DNA of 64,000 nt. It comes from Malachius bipustulatus (Eukaryota; Arthropoda; Insecta; Coleoptera; Melyridae). The stretch spans positions 41,510,012 to 41,574,011 of the forward strand of contig OU342630.1 of NCBI GenBank assembly GCA_910589415.1. Reading direction: 5' to 3'. Position 1 is the stretch's first letter. Each line of letters starts with the position of its first letter. Below the pieces are notes generated by a model, which did no database searches, was not told the DNA's origin, and saw nothing but the letters and a program-made list of their open reading frames with translations. Shown piece after piece: positions 46,932 to 58,689 of the stretch. The translations under genes and the position numbers were made by a program.

Positions 46932-47075
46932 TATGTGTTTGTATGTTAATGTTGTAGATCATAGGCATTTTGTCTACTTTTCATTAACTTGCTAAAGATG
47001 CTGTACTGTTATTTCTATACTTGTACTGTTTGTATCATCCTGGTGCTAAATAAATATTATATTCTATTCTATACA

Positions 47076-47619
47076 GGAGTTCAAAAAATAGCCCTTTTTC
47101 CTAACATTCAAAAGGCCGTCATTTTGTAACGGCTCAACCAATTTTGCTCAAATGAAATACCAGACTACCCCTTATGGATATCTTACTACCACAAAAAAAT
47201 TTAAGCTCCCTAGATTAAAAACTGCGACCAGAAACCGTGCCTCATGCGGATCGGATTTTCGAATTTTAAAATGACACTTTTTCAAGGATCCAAAATTTCG
47301 TTCACTAATCTGGAATAGATAATAATAATAATAATAATAGTTTATTGCCCAACAGATTTACAACAAATCCAATAACAGGACAATATCTAAAGATTAGTAA
47401 TAATATGTGCAGACAAAAACATCATACCATTAAAATAGTTACACTATCTATTATAAAATATCTAACAATATAACAATATCGAAAGCAAGTTCAAGTTAGG
47501 GAACGAAGAAAATAAAGTTATACATAACCCTCACCCCACCACAAAAGCATAAAGATAAAGTAGTTTCAAAATCGAAATTTCGCGATTTTGGAGAAATATA
47601 TAGTTTACTAATCTAATAC
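47076..47619. other. Element fragments and (AAT)n microsatellite
   Basis: CAGGAGTTCAAAAAATAGCC at about 47078 starts a one-sided short element. An (AAT)n run lies at about 47320-47340. AGTTTATTGCCCAAC after it resembles a LINE or SINE boundary. No gene. Confidence 0.4.
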
Positions 47620-48412
47620 CTAGTCTAACTTGGGGCGATAGAAACCAAGTCCAATTCAATGTTGGAAAAACCCAAGCAGTCATCTTCTCCAAAAAGACCA
47701 ACGTTTTGGAGCCAGATATGATAATGGCGGGACACTCTCTTACACCAGTGTCATCTCTTCGTTTACTTGGAGTGAGCCTTGGAGCGAACATGTCTTGGCA
47801 TGATCATGTTCCTCGTCTGGCGAAGAGTGCTTCTCAAAAACTAGGAACACTCTTCCGCACGAAGAAATTTTATACACCACAACAGCTTCTCCTCTTATAC
47901 AAGGCTCAAATCCGACCATGCTTGGAGTACTGCTCACATGTTTGGAGCTCAGCTCCCAAACATACGCTGAGACTACTCGACTCTATTCAGAAAAGAGCCA
48001 TCCGCTTGATTGGGGACCCAGATTTGACAAAAAATTTAGACACTCTCGAACATCGAAGAAAAGTAGCTGACCTGAGTCTGTTTGACAGATATTTCAATGG
48101 AAGGTGTTCGAAAGACGTGGCCCGCTTAATCCCACCAAGAACAAGACCGGGCAAATATACACGTCGAGCCGCAGACGCTCACCCGTATCAGGTTCAGCTC
48201 GTTACACTTCGTACCACCCTATTTCAGACTTCTTTTATGTACAGAACCGCATCACTTTGGAATAGCATTCCAAAGGGCGTGTTTCCCGAAGTATACAACT
48301 TACAGAGATTCAAGGCCAACGTGAATCGATATCTCCGCTCATGCACCGCTCCCAGAGCGTCATAGGGATTTCCCTGCAGTGCATGTGCATTTTCAATAAA
48401 AAAAAGATTTAC
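47620..48412 (+). pseudogene. 5'-truncated LINE, reverse-transcriptase C-terminus and 3' end
   Basis: The sequence enters within the RT palm/thumb (FNVGKTQAVIFSKKT) and reads GHSLTPVSSLRLLGVSL, WHDHVPRLAKSASQKLG, LYKAQIRPCLEYCSHVW, LDSIQKRAIRLIGDP and ASLWNSIPKGVFPEVY to a stop at 48365. A short 3' UTR (CCCTGCAGTGCATGTGCATT) ends with AATAAAAAAAAG at about 48397-48408. The 219-residue frame has no stop, so this is a recent dead-on-arrival copy. Jockey/R1-like C-termini with CLEYCSHVW and ASLWNSIP are usual in insects. The same family appears at 24240-24480 and 61965-62125. Confidence 0.85.
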
Positions 48413-48415
48413 TTC

Positions 48416-49136
48416 AATACCTAAACGATTTATACAAAAAAGTAAAACCTTTCTTACCTGTCATCCTGATTTGCTAGTACTTAAGTCAGATAAGGAAGCT
48501 GTTACTGTAGTTATGAGTAGAATTGAATATTATAATAATCTGTCACTAGATATCCTTTCTAATGAATTAACATACCGAGAGACCCCACATGTACTATTCA
48601 AGGTAAAGCGAACAAATTAATCTTAGAACTTAAAAGACAAGCTTTAATAGAGAAGGTAACTTAGAAAAGGTACACAATTTACTCATCTATTGTCCCTAAA
48701 TTCTATGGTCTTCCAAAGATTCATAAAACTCTCGTAAAACTCCACCCCATTATCTCCTCAATCAATTTCCCAACGAGTAGAATATCGCAGCTTATCACGG
48801 ACGTTTTGACAACAGCATATAACTAGAAAATCAGTACTACACCCAGAATTCCTTCCAGTTCGCAGAACAGATGAATAATAAACAAATACCAGAAAATTAT
48901 GTACTCATAAGTCTCGACGTTGTCTTCTATTTCTCGAACATACCCGTTGATCTTGCTATCAGCAGCATAAGAAAAAAGTGGGACATCATAAAAATCCATT
49001 GCAAAATGAGTGAAGAGCAATTCATTAGACTGGTGGCCTTTGTATTTAACACCCCATTTTTTTCCTTCAACAACGAATTCTATAAACAGATTCTAGAAAT
49101 AAGTGCGACAAACCAGGGATTCTACATGAAAAAATA
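48416..49136 (+). pseudogene. Penelope-like element reverse transcriptase, partial and broken
   Basis: Frames read in order: CHPDLLVLKSDKEAVTVVM and EYYNNLSLDILSNELTY, then KANKLILELKRQAL, then KFYGLPKIHKTLVKLHPIIS with SINFPTSRISQLITD, then QMNNKQIPENYVLISLDVV (motif A Asp), NIPVDLAISSIRKKW, and FFSFNNEFYKQI. YGLPKIHK and LISLDV are hallmarks of Penelope-like RTs. The catalytic YxDD part and the GIY-YIG endonuclease are missing downstream. Stops and frameshifts occur near 48660 and 48823. Penelope-like elements are known to carry hammerhead ribozymes in their terminal repeats, which links this fragment to the array at 5.9-8.5 kb by family knowledge only. Confidence 0.85.
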
Positions 49137-50739
49137 ATGACAGTTTGCTATATAAACGTATATATGCAAATGCTTCGTTTTCCAGATACAGGGTGTTATA
49201 GGTTTACTTAAAAACTGACGATTTATTTATTTACTCTGAAACTGGTCGAGATGTGCAAAGTAAATTTGGTGGGTTTTAAGAGGAAGCTATTGCCCATTTT
49301 TTTACATGAATAACAAGATTGGATGAAAATTTGAAATTTGAGGTTACGCAATAAAATTTTTATTATTTCTGTTATAAAGCCAGTAGCGTGGGTATAGTAA
49401 AATGATAAAAATGGCTAAATTTCCGTAACCGTTTATGAGCATAGTTCTCAAAGAAATTGAATTCAAATTTTCACAGTTTAAACAAACACGCAATTATTCT
49501 AATACACGTGATATAACCATGAAAAATTTCAGGAAACCAATTTGAAAAGCGGTGAAAATATTCATTATTGAATCGCATAAAAATACACAATCTATGCGAT
49601 TGATGCGCAAGAGGGTGTTTTTAAACTTAAAGCGCATGTAGGAAATACAAGAATAGGCGAAAAATTTCCCGTATATAGACACGAGTGCTAAAGTTCTTTG
49701 AAAAATTTAATTATTTTTTTTATTTTTTTAACACTGACTTAAATGGAAATTTAACATTTTTGGTAGATACCTCGTATTGTTTAAAGGATAAAAGTTGCCT
49801 TATTTTTTTGCTATATGATGCACGGTTTAATTATTATTTCTGGAAGTACCTATTAATTATCATTAATTTTTATTATATTTTACTTTGTACGGTTTCGAAC
49901 ATTGTGAAATATCTTGGAAACAGTGCGTCATGCGCCAAAAAAGTAGCGTTCCATTTCCAATAAAGTCAGTATTCCAATCAACTTTCATCTTTTATAAAAT
50001 AGCGAAGGTTAAGTAGTTGCAGGCTCTTAATTCTATTGAGGAAACCAAGCTTTTCTCATTATTTTGATACTCTGTAGTTGGACTAAAAAAGAACGCACTT
50101 ATTCACCAGTTTCCCTGCATAATATAGAGGATGATTTATAATTGGGTGTAAAAAATTAAGCAGGTATAGGTATGAAACATGACATTTGAAACACAAAACT
50201 GCCGTACCTTTTTTATCTTATTTGGCATCCTTACAAAGTTAATAATTATAAAATAGCTATTTTTGATACAAGTTTCAAAATGGGAGTGTTTTAAGCACGG
50301 ACGCAAATTGACAAACCTGGCAGTAGTGTCAAAGTGCTTAAACTCAAAACACAAAGTGCTTGAACACTCCATTGAAACGTGCTTTGGACAAGATTTTTTG
50401 TTAAGCCGTCAATAAACAACAATTTATGAGTTCTAAGTAGTCAAGAAAAATACAAATTTATGAACTCTAGTGATTGGTATTGTTATTGCCAAAGTGACGC
50501 GCTTCATTAAAAAACTCGCTTTTAATTATCATTTATGTCACTTTTAAAGACAAGTGCGTAAATACACGAAAAATTAAATGATAAGAGTAAAATGAATAAA
50601 CAATTATTATCAAAATGGCAACTTTATTAAACATTTTAACAAAATGAACTCTAAGTTGTTTGTTTCGAATGTCATGCTGAACGCACTAGTACCTGGTTTT
50701 AATTTTTAGGTATGGAGTATCTGAGGGCCAGAGTATCCA
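49137..50739. other. Element fragments and dispersed repeat
   Basis: CAGGGTGTTATAGGTTTACT at about 49190 opens a one-sided short element. About 50265-50590 is a dispersed repeat shared with 15705-15860 and 21420-21610. No gene was recognised. Confidence 0.45.
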
Positions 50740-50936
50740 ATTAGGTTGTCCAAGATGCTGTCAAAATGGATTCAATATGGCCGCCTGTAGAACTGAACAG
50801 CTGTTATTGAAAGTGGTGTGGATTATTAAGATAACATTATTTGTTTATTTCTTTTTTATATACTTAAAAGTTGAAGCCTTTTAAAAGGTCATATACAATC
50901 TCTTATTCCCTATTAAATTGGTTTTGAGTTAAAAAT

Positions 50937-51164
50937 GCCTACCGCCTGCTGTTGTGTTGTAATAAAGTGTGGAATCCGTGGAGATCGCGATCACGCGATC
51001 TTTTGAATTTTTATAAAATACCAACAGAACTGCATTTTGAGCATCGCAAAGATCTCAATGAACTTTCTAAAAAAGACGTGTGAAATTGCTTCAAGCAATT
51101 AGAAGATCTGATTTATCAGAAACAACCTAATATGCCAGGGTTTGCAGCAAACATTTTTTGTCTG
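50937..51164 (+). pseudogene. THAP zinc-finger exon, frameshifted
   Basis: THAP domains are C2CH zinc modules that bind DNA. The ATG at 50937 opens MPTACCCVVIKCGIRGDRDH. After a stop and frame change come FYKIPTELHFEHRKDLNELS, then LQAIRRSDLSETT and YARVCSKHFLSGK. That gives the paired cysteines, the conserved proline, and the closing CSxHF with its downstream glycine. Exon 1 ends at a donor, CTG/GTAAGC, at 51164/51165. Two frame breaks within about 75 codons make it a pseudogene. Its place just inside the left inverted repeat suggests it belonged to the element's own DNA-binding protein. Confidence 0.75.
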
Positions 51165-51200
51165 GTAAGCTGATACTGATACGCATTATGTAATAATATG

Positions 51201-51226
51201 TACCTACCTACCTACCTACCTACCTA
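51201..51226. repeat. (TACC)n microsatellite
   Basis: Six tandem TACC units lie in the first intron of the THAP remnant. Confidence 0.9.
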
Positions 51227-51299
51227 ATCGGATATTTTTTCCTGTAGATGTAAATGCAATGTTATAACGATGATAAAAAAATACTCTGTTCACTTCAAA

Positions 51300-51663
51300 T
51301 TCTTGATTTCCATATTTAAATTTTAGGAAAACCATCAGCATTAGTTGATGAAAATTGAAAACGATCCTGACAGGTTTCCTTCTTTGGCCATGGGACATGG
51401 GATATAATAACTCAGATGTTGCTTTAAAAAGGGCTAAAGATGATCTGCTCAGAAAGAATACAATACAGAGTTGAGAAAAGAAGAAAAAGTTCAAAATGAG
51501 AGTATTTCGGAGGTACTTAATTTTTGTGATATTTTTTGAGTTTATTTATTTATTAATTTCGTTAACTTGAGAGTTTTTATGTCCTACCTAGGTGACAAAT
51601 CATGAAGAGTCCTCCAGTAGTGCTGTCGCCAATCTTCAAGATGATGCTGCTGGCAGAAAGTGA
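51300..51663 (+). pseudogene. Downstream exons of the THAP-protein remnant
   Basis: Broken frames read PSALVDEN, NDPDRFPSLAMGHG, then LRKEEKVQNESISEV, and after an apparent intron (GTACTT...CCTAG) VTNHEESSSSAVANLQDDAA with a stop at about 51663. Text of this style, a DPDxxPSLxMGH motif after the THAP, is common in insect THAP proteins. The exon limits are approximate. Confidence 0.5.
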
Positions 51664-52339
51664 TAAAACAGATTCAAACCATCTCTGTTCTGTACAGGAG
51701 ACGACATAACACAAATGTTACCTACTGTCTCTACTACTGTCTTCTAGTGGCCTAGATATTCAGGGTTGGTGCCCTTTTCTTTTTACGAATTTTTTTTTTT
51801 AATTGTTAAATATTTATCTGTTATTTTATTCCAACTTAATTTAATTATGACTTGAAGTTGCGTTAAAAACCTTTCGCACATCAATCTCATAAATACAGTA
51901 TTCTTATGCGTTCATTCAATTTTGAATACTTTCACCGTTTTTTACATTGGCTTCCTGAACTTTTTAATGACACGATCATATTATAGTACTAGTATTATTA
52001 AAGTTACCTACTGTAAAAATTTCAGTCTCCAATAAATTAATATATAAAATAATAATTGTGTTGTTATAGAACTGTAATTTTATTGACAACTTTGTAATGA
52101 GCACCAGCTTATGTTACAATAAAGTATAATATTATGTTCGTTATAATAAATAAAATGTATGTTTCTGAAGTTGTTGATTTTTTCTACAATAATTGATATG
52201 TTTTCCCCATGCTGAAGCTATTATGAAGTTTCACATTTATCAAGATTATAATAAAGGTTTAAAAACACAAGTATAAAAGATATACCTATAAGATTTATAA
52301 TAGTACCTACATTATAAAATTAGTTAATAATGTAAGGGA

Positions 52340-53045
52340 TTATGGTAGGAGTGATAATGGTGATTGACCTTCAATGGCAGGAATTTCGTCAACAGAATAA
52401 GACGGCTTTTCTACATTGGATTTTTTATTTAATTCCATTTCACTAAGTCGAACAATTGGAACTTCTGATATTTTTGTAACGTTCCTTGCTGCCGCAGCAT
52501 CTGTACACGATGAGACGGTTTTTGTTCTGTGATTATGCTCCACTGTGAACAGCAAAGCAGCAACATTACTACAAACTTCAGAGAGCCCAGCCATGCAGGT
52601 GCAATGGCCACAATTTATGGCACCGTCTTCTTCACAGATAATTCAAGCAAGCAAGGTGGTTATTTGTTCATTCGTTGAGAATGCTTTACCCTAAACAAAA
52701 AACAATACATTAATAAAAGTTAATGATCAAGATATTTTATTGCTATGGGTCATAGGATAGTATTTTCATTTTACCTTTGCAATGAAGATCACACATGATT
52801 AGCAATTTGCTTCAATCCCAATAAATGCAAAAGCCTGCACTTGTAGCCGCTTAAACTTTTAAAGCCTTCGTTTGTTCTTTTGTATAAAAACTGTGTGGCT
52901 CAACACTAAATACGACACGATGTCTGGTGCAGAAACAGGTGGTCCAGGATCCTCTGGAGTTAAGAAAAATGGATCAACGTCGTTCAAGATCCTAATTTTT
53001 TCTTTATAGCGAACCATAATGTCGGAAGCACCACTTTCTAAAGAT
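52340..53045 (-). pseudogene. SWIM-type zinc-finger protein remnant
   Basis: The minus strand reads GASDIMVRYKEKIRILNDVD, PFFLTPEDPGPPVSAPDIVS and YLVLSHTVF, then, after a gap that may be an intron, CGHCTCMAGLSEVCSNVAAL and LFTVEHNHRTKTVSSCTDAA to a stop at 52340. CxC...CxH is the SWIM pattern. Here the final His is Asn, so metal binding is probably lost. I recall SWIM proteins of this style in invertebrate genomes linked to a YqaJ-like exonuclease domain. That domain is not visible here. The protein's role in the element is unknown. Confidence 0.55.
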
Positions 53046-53288
53046 AACAGGTAATCATACTTTTCTTAGTAACATCACTGTTATTGTAACTGACAAAGCA
53101 CACACACTTAATAACAGTAAACTTAAGATATAGCTCGATGTTCGAATTGATTATTTCGAAATGTTATAAATAAAATAAAACTTCTCTAATTGCCGCGTGC
53201 AGACTATTCTGGTTCGATGATTTGCGTTTGTGTTTCTACAGGCCGCCATTTTGACAGTTTAAAGGTCACGTGTTCTGGACAACCTAAT

Positions 53289-53627
53289 AATAGCCTATGA
53301 AAAAATTGAGCAATAACAAATATTTTAATAACCAGGTTTCAGATAAGCCGTTCATTTTTTATTGACGAAGTAGGAGGCTTTGATTTTTTTTTCCGTTCCT
53401 TTTTCCGAAACCTTTATTGCTACCCTCTTTTATCACAGTATATTCAAAAAGCTCAATTGAAAGAATCATAAGATATTATCAATTAGAATCTATAAGTCTT
53501 TTGGAGGCCTTCAACCTGAAAATTATAAAATTTTTATTAAGCTTATTTCTTATAGTTGTCTTTATTTATAATAATAAAATTATCAAAGCGAATCCATAAT
53601 AATATCAAAATACTGAACGACCATATA
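53289..53627. other. Unassigned AT-rich sequence
   Basis: The 60-aa frame at 53417-53599 is hydrophobic, AT-driven and not recognised. Confidence 0.4.
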
Positions 53628-54206
53628 CAAAGTGATCAGTAACTCGCGCACTCCGAATACAGTGCGATATAATTATAGAGCCCATTAAAATTAAGGATAT
53701 TCTGCAAACAAAAAAATTGAATCCAACGGTTGGCTTTCAAGTTACAGAGTTTCCCTCATCCGAGTTTAAAGGTAATTTTTCCAATAACCGTGATAAAAAT
53801 TAATAACTTATTCAGGTTACTGTAATGTATGGAACGGATACCATATAATTCATTAATTTTTTCCCCACAAAACCTCTTTACAGAGGAATTGATAATGTTG
53901 GAAACTGATACCATACCTAAACCTGAACGAAATTTGAAGTTTGGCAACCGCCTAAACTCAACTTAGAATAATTATAAAATATTCAAATGCCTTCGTTGCT
54001 ATGGAAATAAAAATAATAACAATACCATCTAGCCCGAACTTATTCACATGTTCAGTGTAGTGTTGCCACTTTTTTTGTAGAAACGGTTATGTTTGTGGAA
54101 AAAAAAGAACTCACAACACTGCAGTAAGAAAAGTTACCACTCTTAAAAAGTGCAGTTCACCGCAGCATGCTCTGAGGGCGCGACTTACTGATCAGTGATC
54201 AGCCTG
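53628..54206. mobile_element. Inverted-repeat element with GATCAGTAA ends
   Basis: CAAAGTGATCAGTAACTCGC at the left pairs with GCGACTTACTGATCAGTGAT and CAGCCTG at the right, with TA flanks. It is a 579-bp non-coding MITE, with the right end carrying a duplicated TGATCAG. Confidence 0.7.
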
Positions 54207-56042
54207 TATAATAAGGTATGGGGGCCAGATGTTTTAAGCTCTAGAGCAAAAAGATGAAAAGTGACAAAAATCGATCTGACAACGATGTTCTGCTCATCAA
54301 CATGCTAAGAGAAATTTTAGAAATATTTACCTAACCTAATTTTCATAAATGCATGACAGCATTTATACGCAGTGGTTTCTGTCACCCTAAGCATAGCCTT
54401 CTAACTCCGCCAATAATAAGTGAATAGCTTATATGTACAGATATATTTTCGCGTTAATCACATCTGAGATACGATTCACGTTCAATAATTGGGGCAATAT
54501 GATTTACGAATTGAATTTTCATTTAACAAAGACTCAGATTTCAACATGTTTCCAGTGAATTCAAGCAAATGTAATACATCAGCTACTTATTCAGAATTTT
54601 TCTTTGATTCTCTTAAAATCCATTCGTGGTCTAAAATTGAAAAGTCGAATTACCACACCCTAAGGCAAAGCCTGAGTTTTTGAAATCTAATATATTATTA
54701 AAAGTTGACTGAAACTCCAACTTAAAGAGGAATATTCCGGATCTGCTTTTCAGAATTTATTTACAAATAACTTTAAAAAGTCCCTGTATTGTTTTGATTA
54801 ATATACCTAACACAAAAAACTATAAACGCTCTCTACATCAGCCATCAATGTTATTGAAACCGGATAAGAAGCCAGTCACTTCATATTCAACACTATAGTT
54901 CCGAAAGTGTTGAAGGTAGAGGTGATAGGTATAGGAACAGATAAACTTCTGCTGATAAAATGACTATGTTTGCCTGATCATACTGTCAGTAGTATATTGT
55001 CTAATTACTCTGAATCAACAGCTATTGTGTATATTCTCCCCTAAAATTCACTTGAATAGATTTGCTTGATTTACAAAAAAAAAATATCTTGTTAACTGAT
55101 TTGAAGAAGTATTCACTCAACTTTACTTTAATTTTTCAATCAACTCACAGTCAAAAATTATTACTGAAGCCAGAAACACGAAACTATAGGAAAGTAGGTT
55201 GCATTTGTGACGTAAAGACAAGTGATAAGATGGTTTCTCGAAATTTGGCCCCGCCCCTAAGGTGTTCCGAGTAGGTAGATAAGTGTACATGTTTAAAGAT
55301 GGTCTTTGTCGGATTTGTTGTATAGTGAGCGCTTGGTAAAGGGTTTTTGTACACCACAATATAATAATAATTATAAACTCAGTTCTTGTTGGTTTGTAAG
55401 AACATTCGACAAAGATATCTTTGATTCACGAAGTTCTAATTCATCTTCAAGTTGGTTCTCTAAAAACATTGACACTAGATAACAAGAATTGATTATTGCT
55501 GTAGCTATAAATACTTAGTCGCAGTGTCAATCACGGTTCAAACAAGTTCGACCTTAAAGTGCCTTAATATAGATAGATTGCTTTGTGCATATAAGAGAAT
55601 CAGACATAATTTTTCTTGGACATCCCTTTCTGTATGGCAGATACTTGATAACGTAAAAGTCGGTCAAATTGTTTTTAATCAAAACTCCAAAAATAAGTTA
55701 TAGTCGTATAATCATTTGCTTAAAAATTCAGGTTTATTAAAATGCTGAGTATTTCTTAAATATATTAGTTATAAAATTGTATTTATTGACCAATTGCTGA
55801 TTATAAATGTTTTAAAAACTTACTTATAGTTTTTTTTATATTAAAAAGCTAAAAAGGTCTACCAAAAGCAGAACACAACCTAAAGAAACTCTTCAAAATA
55901 TTAAACATCAATGATACAAAGGTAAACAAGCGTGTTAGGTGTACATATTCCAGATAGAATAATTTTCCAGTCGATAAAATTGTATGTTAATAATTAGTGT
56001 AAAGTTATTGTTCGAGGCTCATTTTTAAAATGTGTTGTTTTC
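54207..56042. other. Unassigned AT-rich stretch
   Basis: No gene or repeat family recognised. Confidence 0.4.
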
Positions 56043-57273
56043 CCGAGGAGTAAACCGCTGGCAAAAATTTGTACACCCTTATTCCGTTAAGGAGGTAATC
56101 CCTAAAGATTTCCTCGGATTTCAAAGATTTCTCCGAGATTACCTAGATTTTTTCCAGATTACCTCGGATTTCCTCCAGATCACAGATTTTGCTGAAACGT
56201 TTTCTAACACGTTTTTCCAGCAAACGTATTACATAGCTGTGATTTTTTTCTTTCTCACACATAAAATTTTTGTCACAAAATTTTTGGTGCATTCTTTTTT
56301 GGTATTAGCATTATAGGTAAATTGCACAATGACAAATTATACAATTATCATAGATTCTATACAATTAGATTCTGTACAGGATGGCCCAGCGAAAAGGTAC
56401 CAGACCTAATAACTTGAAAACTGAAGATGTACGCGAAAAACGCCGAAACAGGTCGATTTTGTTATCGAGGGGGACATATTTTCGTAGCAAATTTAACCAC
56501 CCAAGTTCACCCCATTGGCAGGGGTAGTTTGCCCCCTTTGCTTATCATCACAGGGAACAGCTATTGAGTGATATGTACATCATTTGAAAGCTACTTTAAT
56601 TCTCTTTACAACGGTATCCAACATTTTGGGTTTCACTTACATGCAGTGTGGCCCAAAAAAATGTTTTAATTGCTCAATTACTCAATAGCTGTTCCCTATG
56701 ACGATAAGCAAAGGGGTAGCTACCCCTGCCAAGGGGATGAACTTGGGTAGTTCAATTTGTCACAAAAATATGTCCCCCTCGCCAACAAAATCGACCTGTT
56801 TCGGCGTTTTTCGCGTACATCTTCAGTTTTCAAGTTATTAGGTCCGATACCTTTTCGCTGGGCCAGCCTGTATAATCAATTATAAAAACACTATTAAAAT
56901 CCAAAAATCCACCATAACTAAACACCGAGAAACACTTTGCTGACTATTAAGGTTAGGTATATCCTATATTAAATACGTAGGTACTATACGCAATGCGGGC
57001 ATATAAAACATAAAAATACCATAGAACGCGCATGGGCCTAAATCGCAGCAAGTGAGACTACCTCGAGATTACCTCGAGATTTCCTCCAGATTTCCTTCAG
57101 ATTTCCTCCAGATTTCCTCTGATTACCTGCAGATTTCTCATATTACCTCCAAATTACTATAAGCTTTCCTCAGATTACCTCCAGATTTTTTCAGATTACC
57201 TCCAGATTTCCTCAGATTACCTCCAGATTTCCTCAGATTTGTACACCTTAATCCTCAACGGTTTACCCCTCGT
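56043..57273. mobile_element. Inverted-repeat element with subterminal minisatellites
   Basis: CGAGGAGTAAACCG at the left pairs with CGGTTTACCCCTCG at the right, and both are followed inward by GTACACC-type blocks. Next to each end lies a variable 11-bp array of GATTTCCTCCA and GATTACCTCCA units: about 56095-56185 on the left and the longer 57057-57240 on the right. Both arrays read in the same orientation. A second element (56377-56870) is nested inside. No transposase was found. Confidence 0.7.
56377..56870. mobile_element. 494-bp palindromic element with GGCCCAGCGAAAAGGTA ends
   Basis: CAGGATGGCCCAGCGAAAAG and CTTTTCGCTGGGCCAGCCTG are inverted copies flanked by TA. The arms match for about 200 bp each. 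Frames on both strands are arm translations. Confidence 0.9.
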
Positions 57274-57844
57274 GTTTTCCTATTTCACCAGATTCTAATC
57301 TTCCAAATTAAGCGGCTATTTGATTGCGTGGAAGTACCCAAACTTGCTTTCTGGGTAGTTTCATGTCACAGATGGAAACTTTTGTGATAACTGATGGTAT
57401 TATTCCAGCATACTGTAAGTACTTATTTTATTTACTTTGTTATTATTGTTTAATAATTTCATATTTATTTATGTGATTGAAATTTTATCTTGATTATTGT
57501 TGTGCTATTATTGTGGTCGCTTATACAATCCCGCAAAAATAAATAATGAGAGAGTGTGTTTGAAAAAACTGATACCGTAACTATACCCCAATTCTAAAAA
57601 ATAGAAATAACTACTCGGCTATTTTTATTAATCAGCATTCGGTTATACCACCAACTTTCGATTGTTGTTAATGCATTAGGTATTATTGTTGTTCATCAAT
57701 CGAAGCTTTTAGTATAGTCACGTCAATGCAGCTTTTACTCGGAAATCCTCAGAAACAGCATCAATTTTGATGATTTTGGTTTTGAAAAATTTGTCTTTTA
57801 AAACTACTTAAAATCAGAAACCTTTTGTAGAGAAGACGACATTA
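57274..57844. other. Unassigned sequence
   Basis: No gene recognised. Confidence 0.4.
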
Positions 57845-57846
57845 TA

Positions 57847-58408
57847 CAGGGTTTTCGTTTTTCGAGGCTATGGGTATCTCCTAAACGCTAACAAAGACAG
57901 GTTCCGTTAAATTAGAGCAAAGCTGTTCTATTTTGTGGCCATCTCGAATCCGTCGAGACATAGGTACAAGATATCTGGGGCCGTTCCTGAAATATCTTGA
58001 AAAAACTGAAAATTATTGAGATTTTTCATATTTTAAGATTTTATACAGAATGGCATGAAAATCCAATATGGTGCACATATTAAGAAAAACAAAAGTTGAT
58101 TATGAAAACTCTGGGATCTAGTTGGCTTCGAAAATTTTTGAAATCTCAAATGAATAGCTCTTAACTGCTTATATAAGCCTACAGAAAATGATTTATTAAT
58201 CTCCAGTAATAGAAAAGATATGGAAAAATTAGGAAATTTTGGTTTTTCAGTTTTTTCAGGATATTTCAGGAACGGTCCCAGATATCTTGTATATGGCTCG
58301 ACGGATTCGAGATGGCCACAAAATAGAGCAGTGCTCTAATTTAACGGAACCTGTATCTCTTAGCGTTTAGGAGATACCCATGGTTAGCCTCGAAAAACGG
58401 ACACCCTG
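57847..58408. mobile_element. 562-bp palindromic element, family B
   Basis: CAGGGTTTTCGTTTTTCGAG at the left pairs with CTCGAAAAACGGACACCCTG at the right, with TA on both sides. Inner arms carry CCGTTAAATTAGAGCAAAGC and CCATCTCGAATCCGTCGAG. The first is shared with the element at 4832-5528. Confidence 0.9.
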
Positions 58409-58456
58409 TATACAGGTGGTCACTTTCAACTGGCTCTCCATTGGGATCTCCTAACC

Positions 58457-58540
58457 CAGGGGTAGGCAACAGGCGGCTCGTGGGCCGCTTGCAGCCGTGA
58501 GTCACTTGCTTGCGGCCCGACTGGCAGGGCAGGGCCCTTC
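58457..58540 (+). repeat. hAT-like terminal fragment
   Basis: CAGGGGTAGGCAACAGGCGG followed by GGGCCGC and GCGGCCCGACTGG resembles the CAGGGGTGGGCAAACxxCGG ends of hAT elements with their hairpin of GGCCGC motifs. Only one end is seen. Confidence 0.5.
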
Positions 58541-58689
58541 CTGGAAAAGTTTTCGCCCTTCTTGACAAAAAAAGCAAATACGGATTCAAAAAAATAGAAT
58601 AAGTCATTTCCTTACTGCGTACGCGTGTAAAATATCTTTAAATAAACCCTTTGTAAGGTAATTCTTCTAAAAATTTTCCCGGGGAAGGA

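Larger units (their letters stand above)
44480..47075 (+). mobile_element. 5'-truncated jockey/CR1-like LINE with 3' UTR
   Basis: Besides the ORF2 remnant it has a 3' region that ends in an ATTCTATTCTAT-type short-repeat tail at about 47058-47072, as in many insect LINEs. The 3' region is interrupted by the 843-bp palindromic element at 46089-46931. Confidence 0.65.
50740..53288. mobile_element. Inverted-repeat element carrying THAP and SWIM-domain remnants
   Basis: The left end ATTAGGTTGTCCA is repeated inverted at the right (TGGACAACCTAAT). CTGTCAAAATGG and GGCCGCCTGTAG are also shared by both ends, over about 75-100 bp. Target duplication is unclear, perhaps short and AT-rich. Coding remnants are convergent: THAP on plus (50937-51663) and SWIM on minus (53045-52340). 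THAP domains bind the ends of P-like and Kolobok-like transposons. A DDE/RNase H-type catalytic domain is not visible. Confidence 0.6.

Noticed and set aside
26841..47340. Trinucleotide AT-rich runs as a CRISPR-like or regulatory array
   Set aside because: Simple microsatellites at about 26841 and 47320; no spacers or alternating structure.
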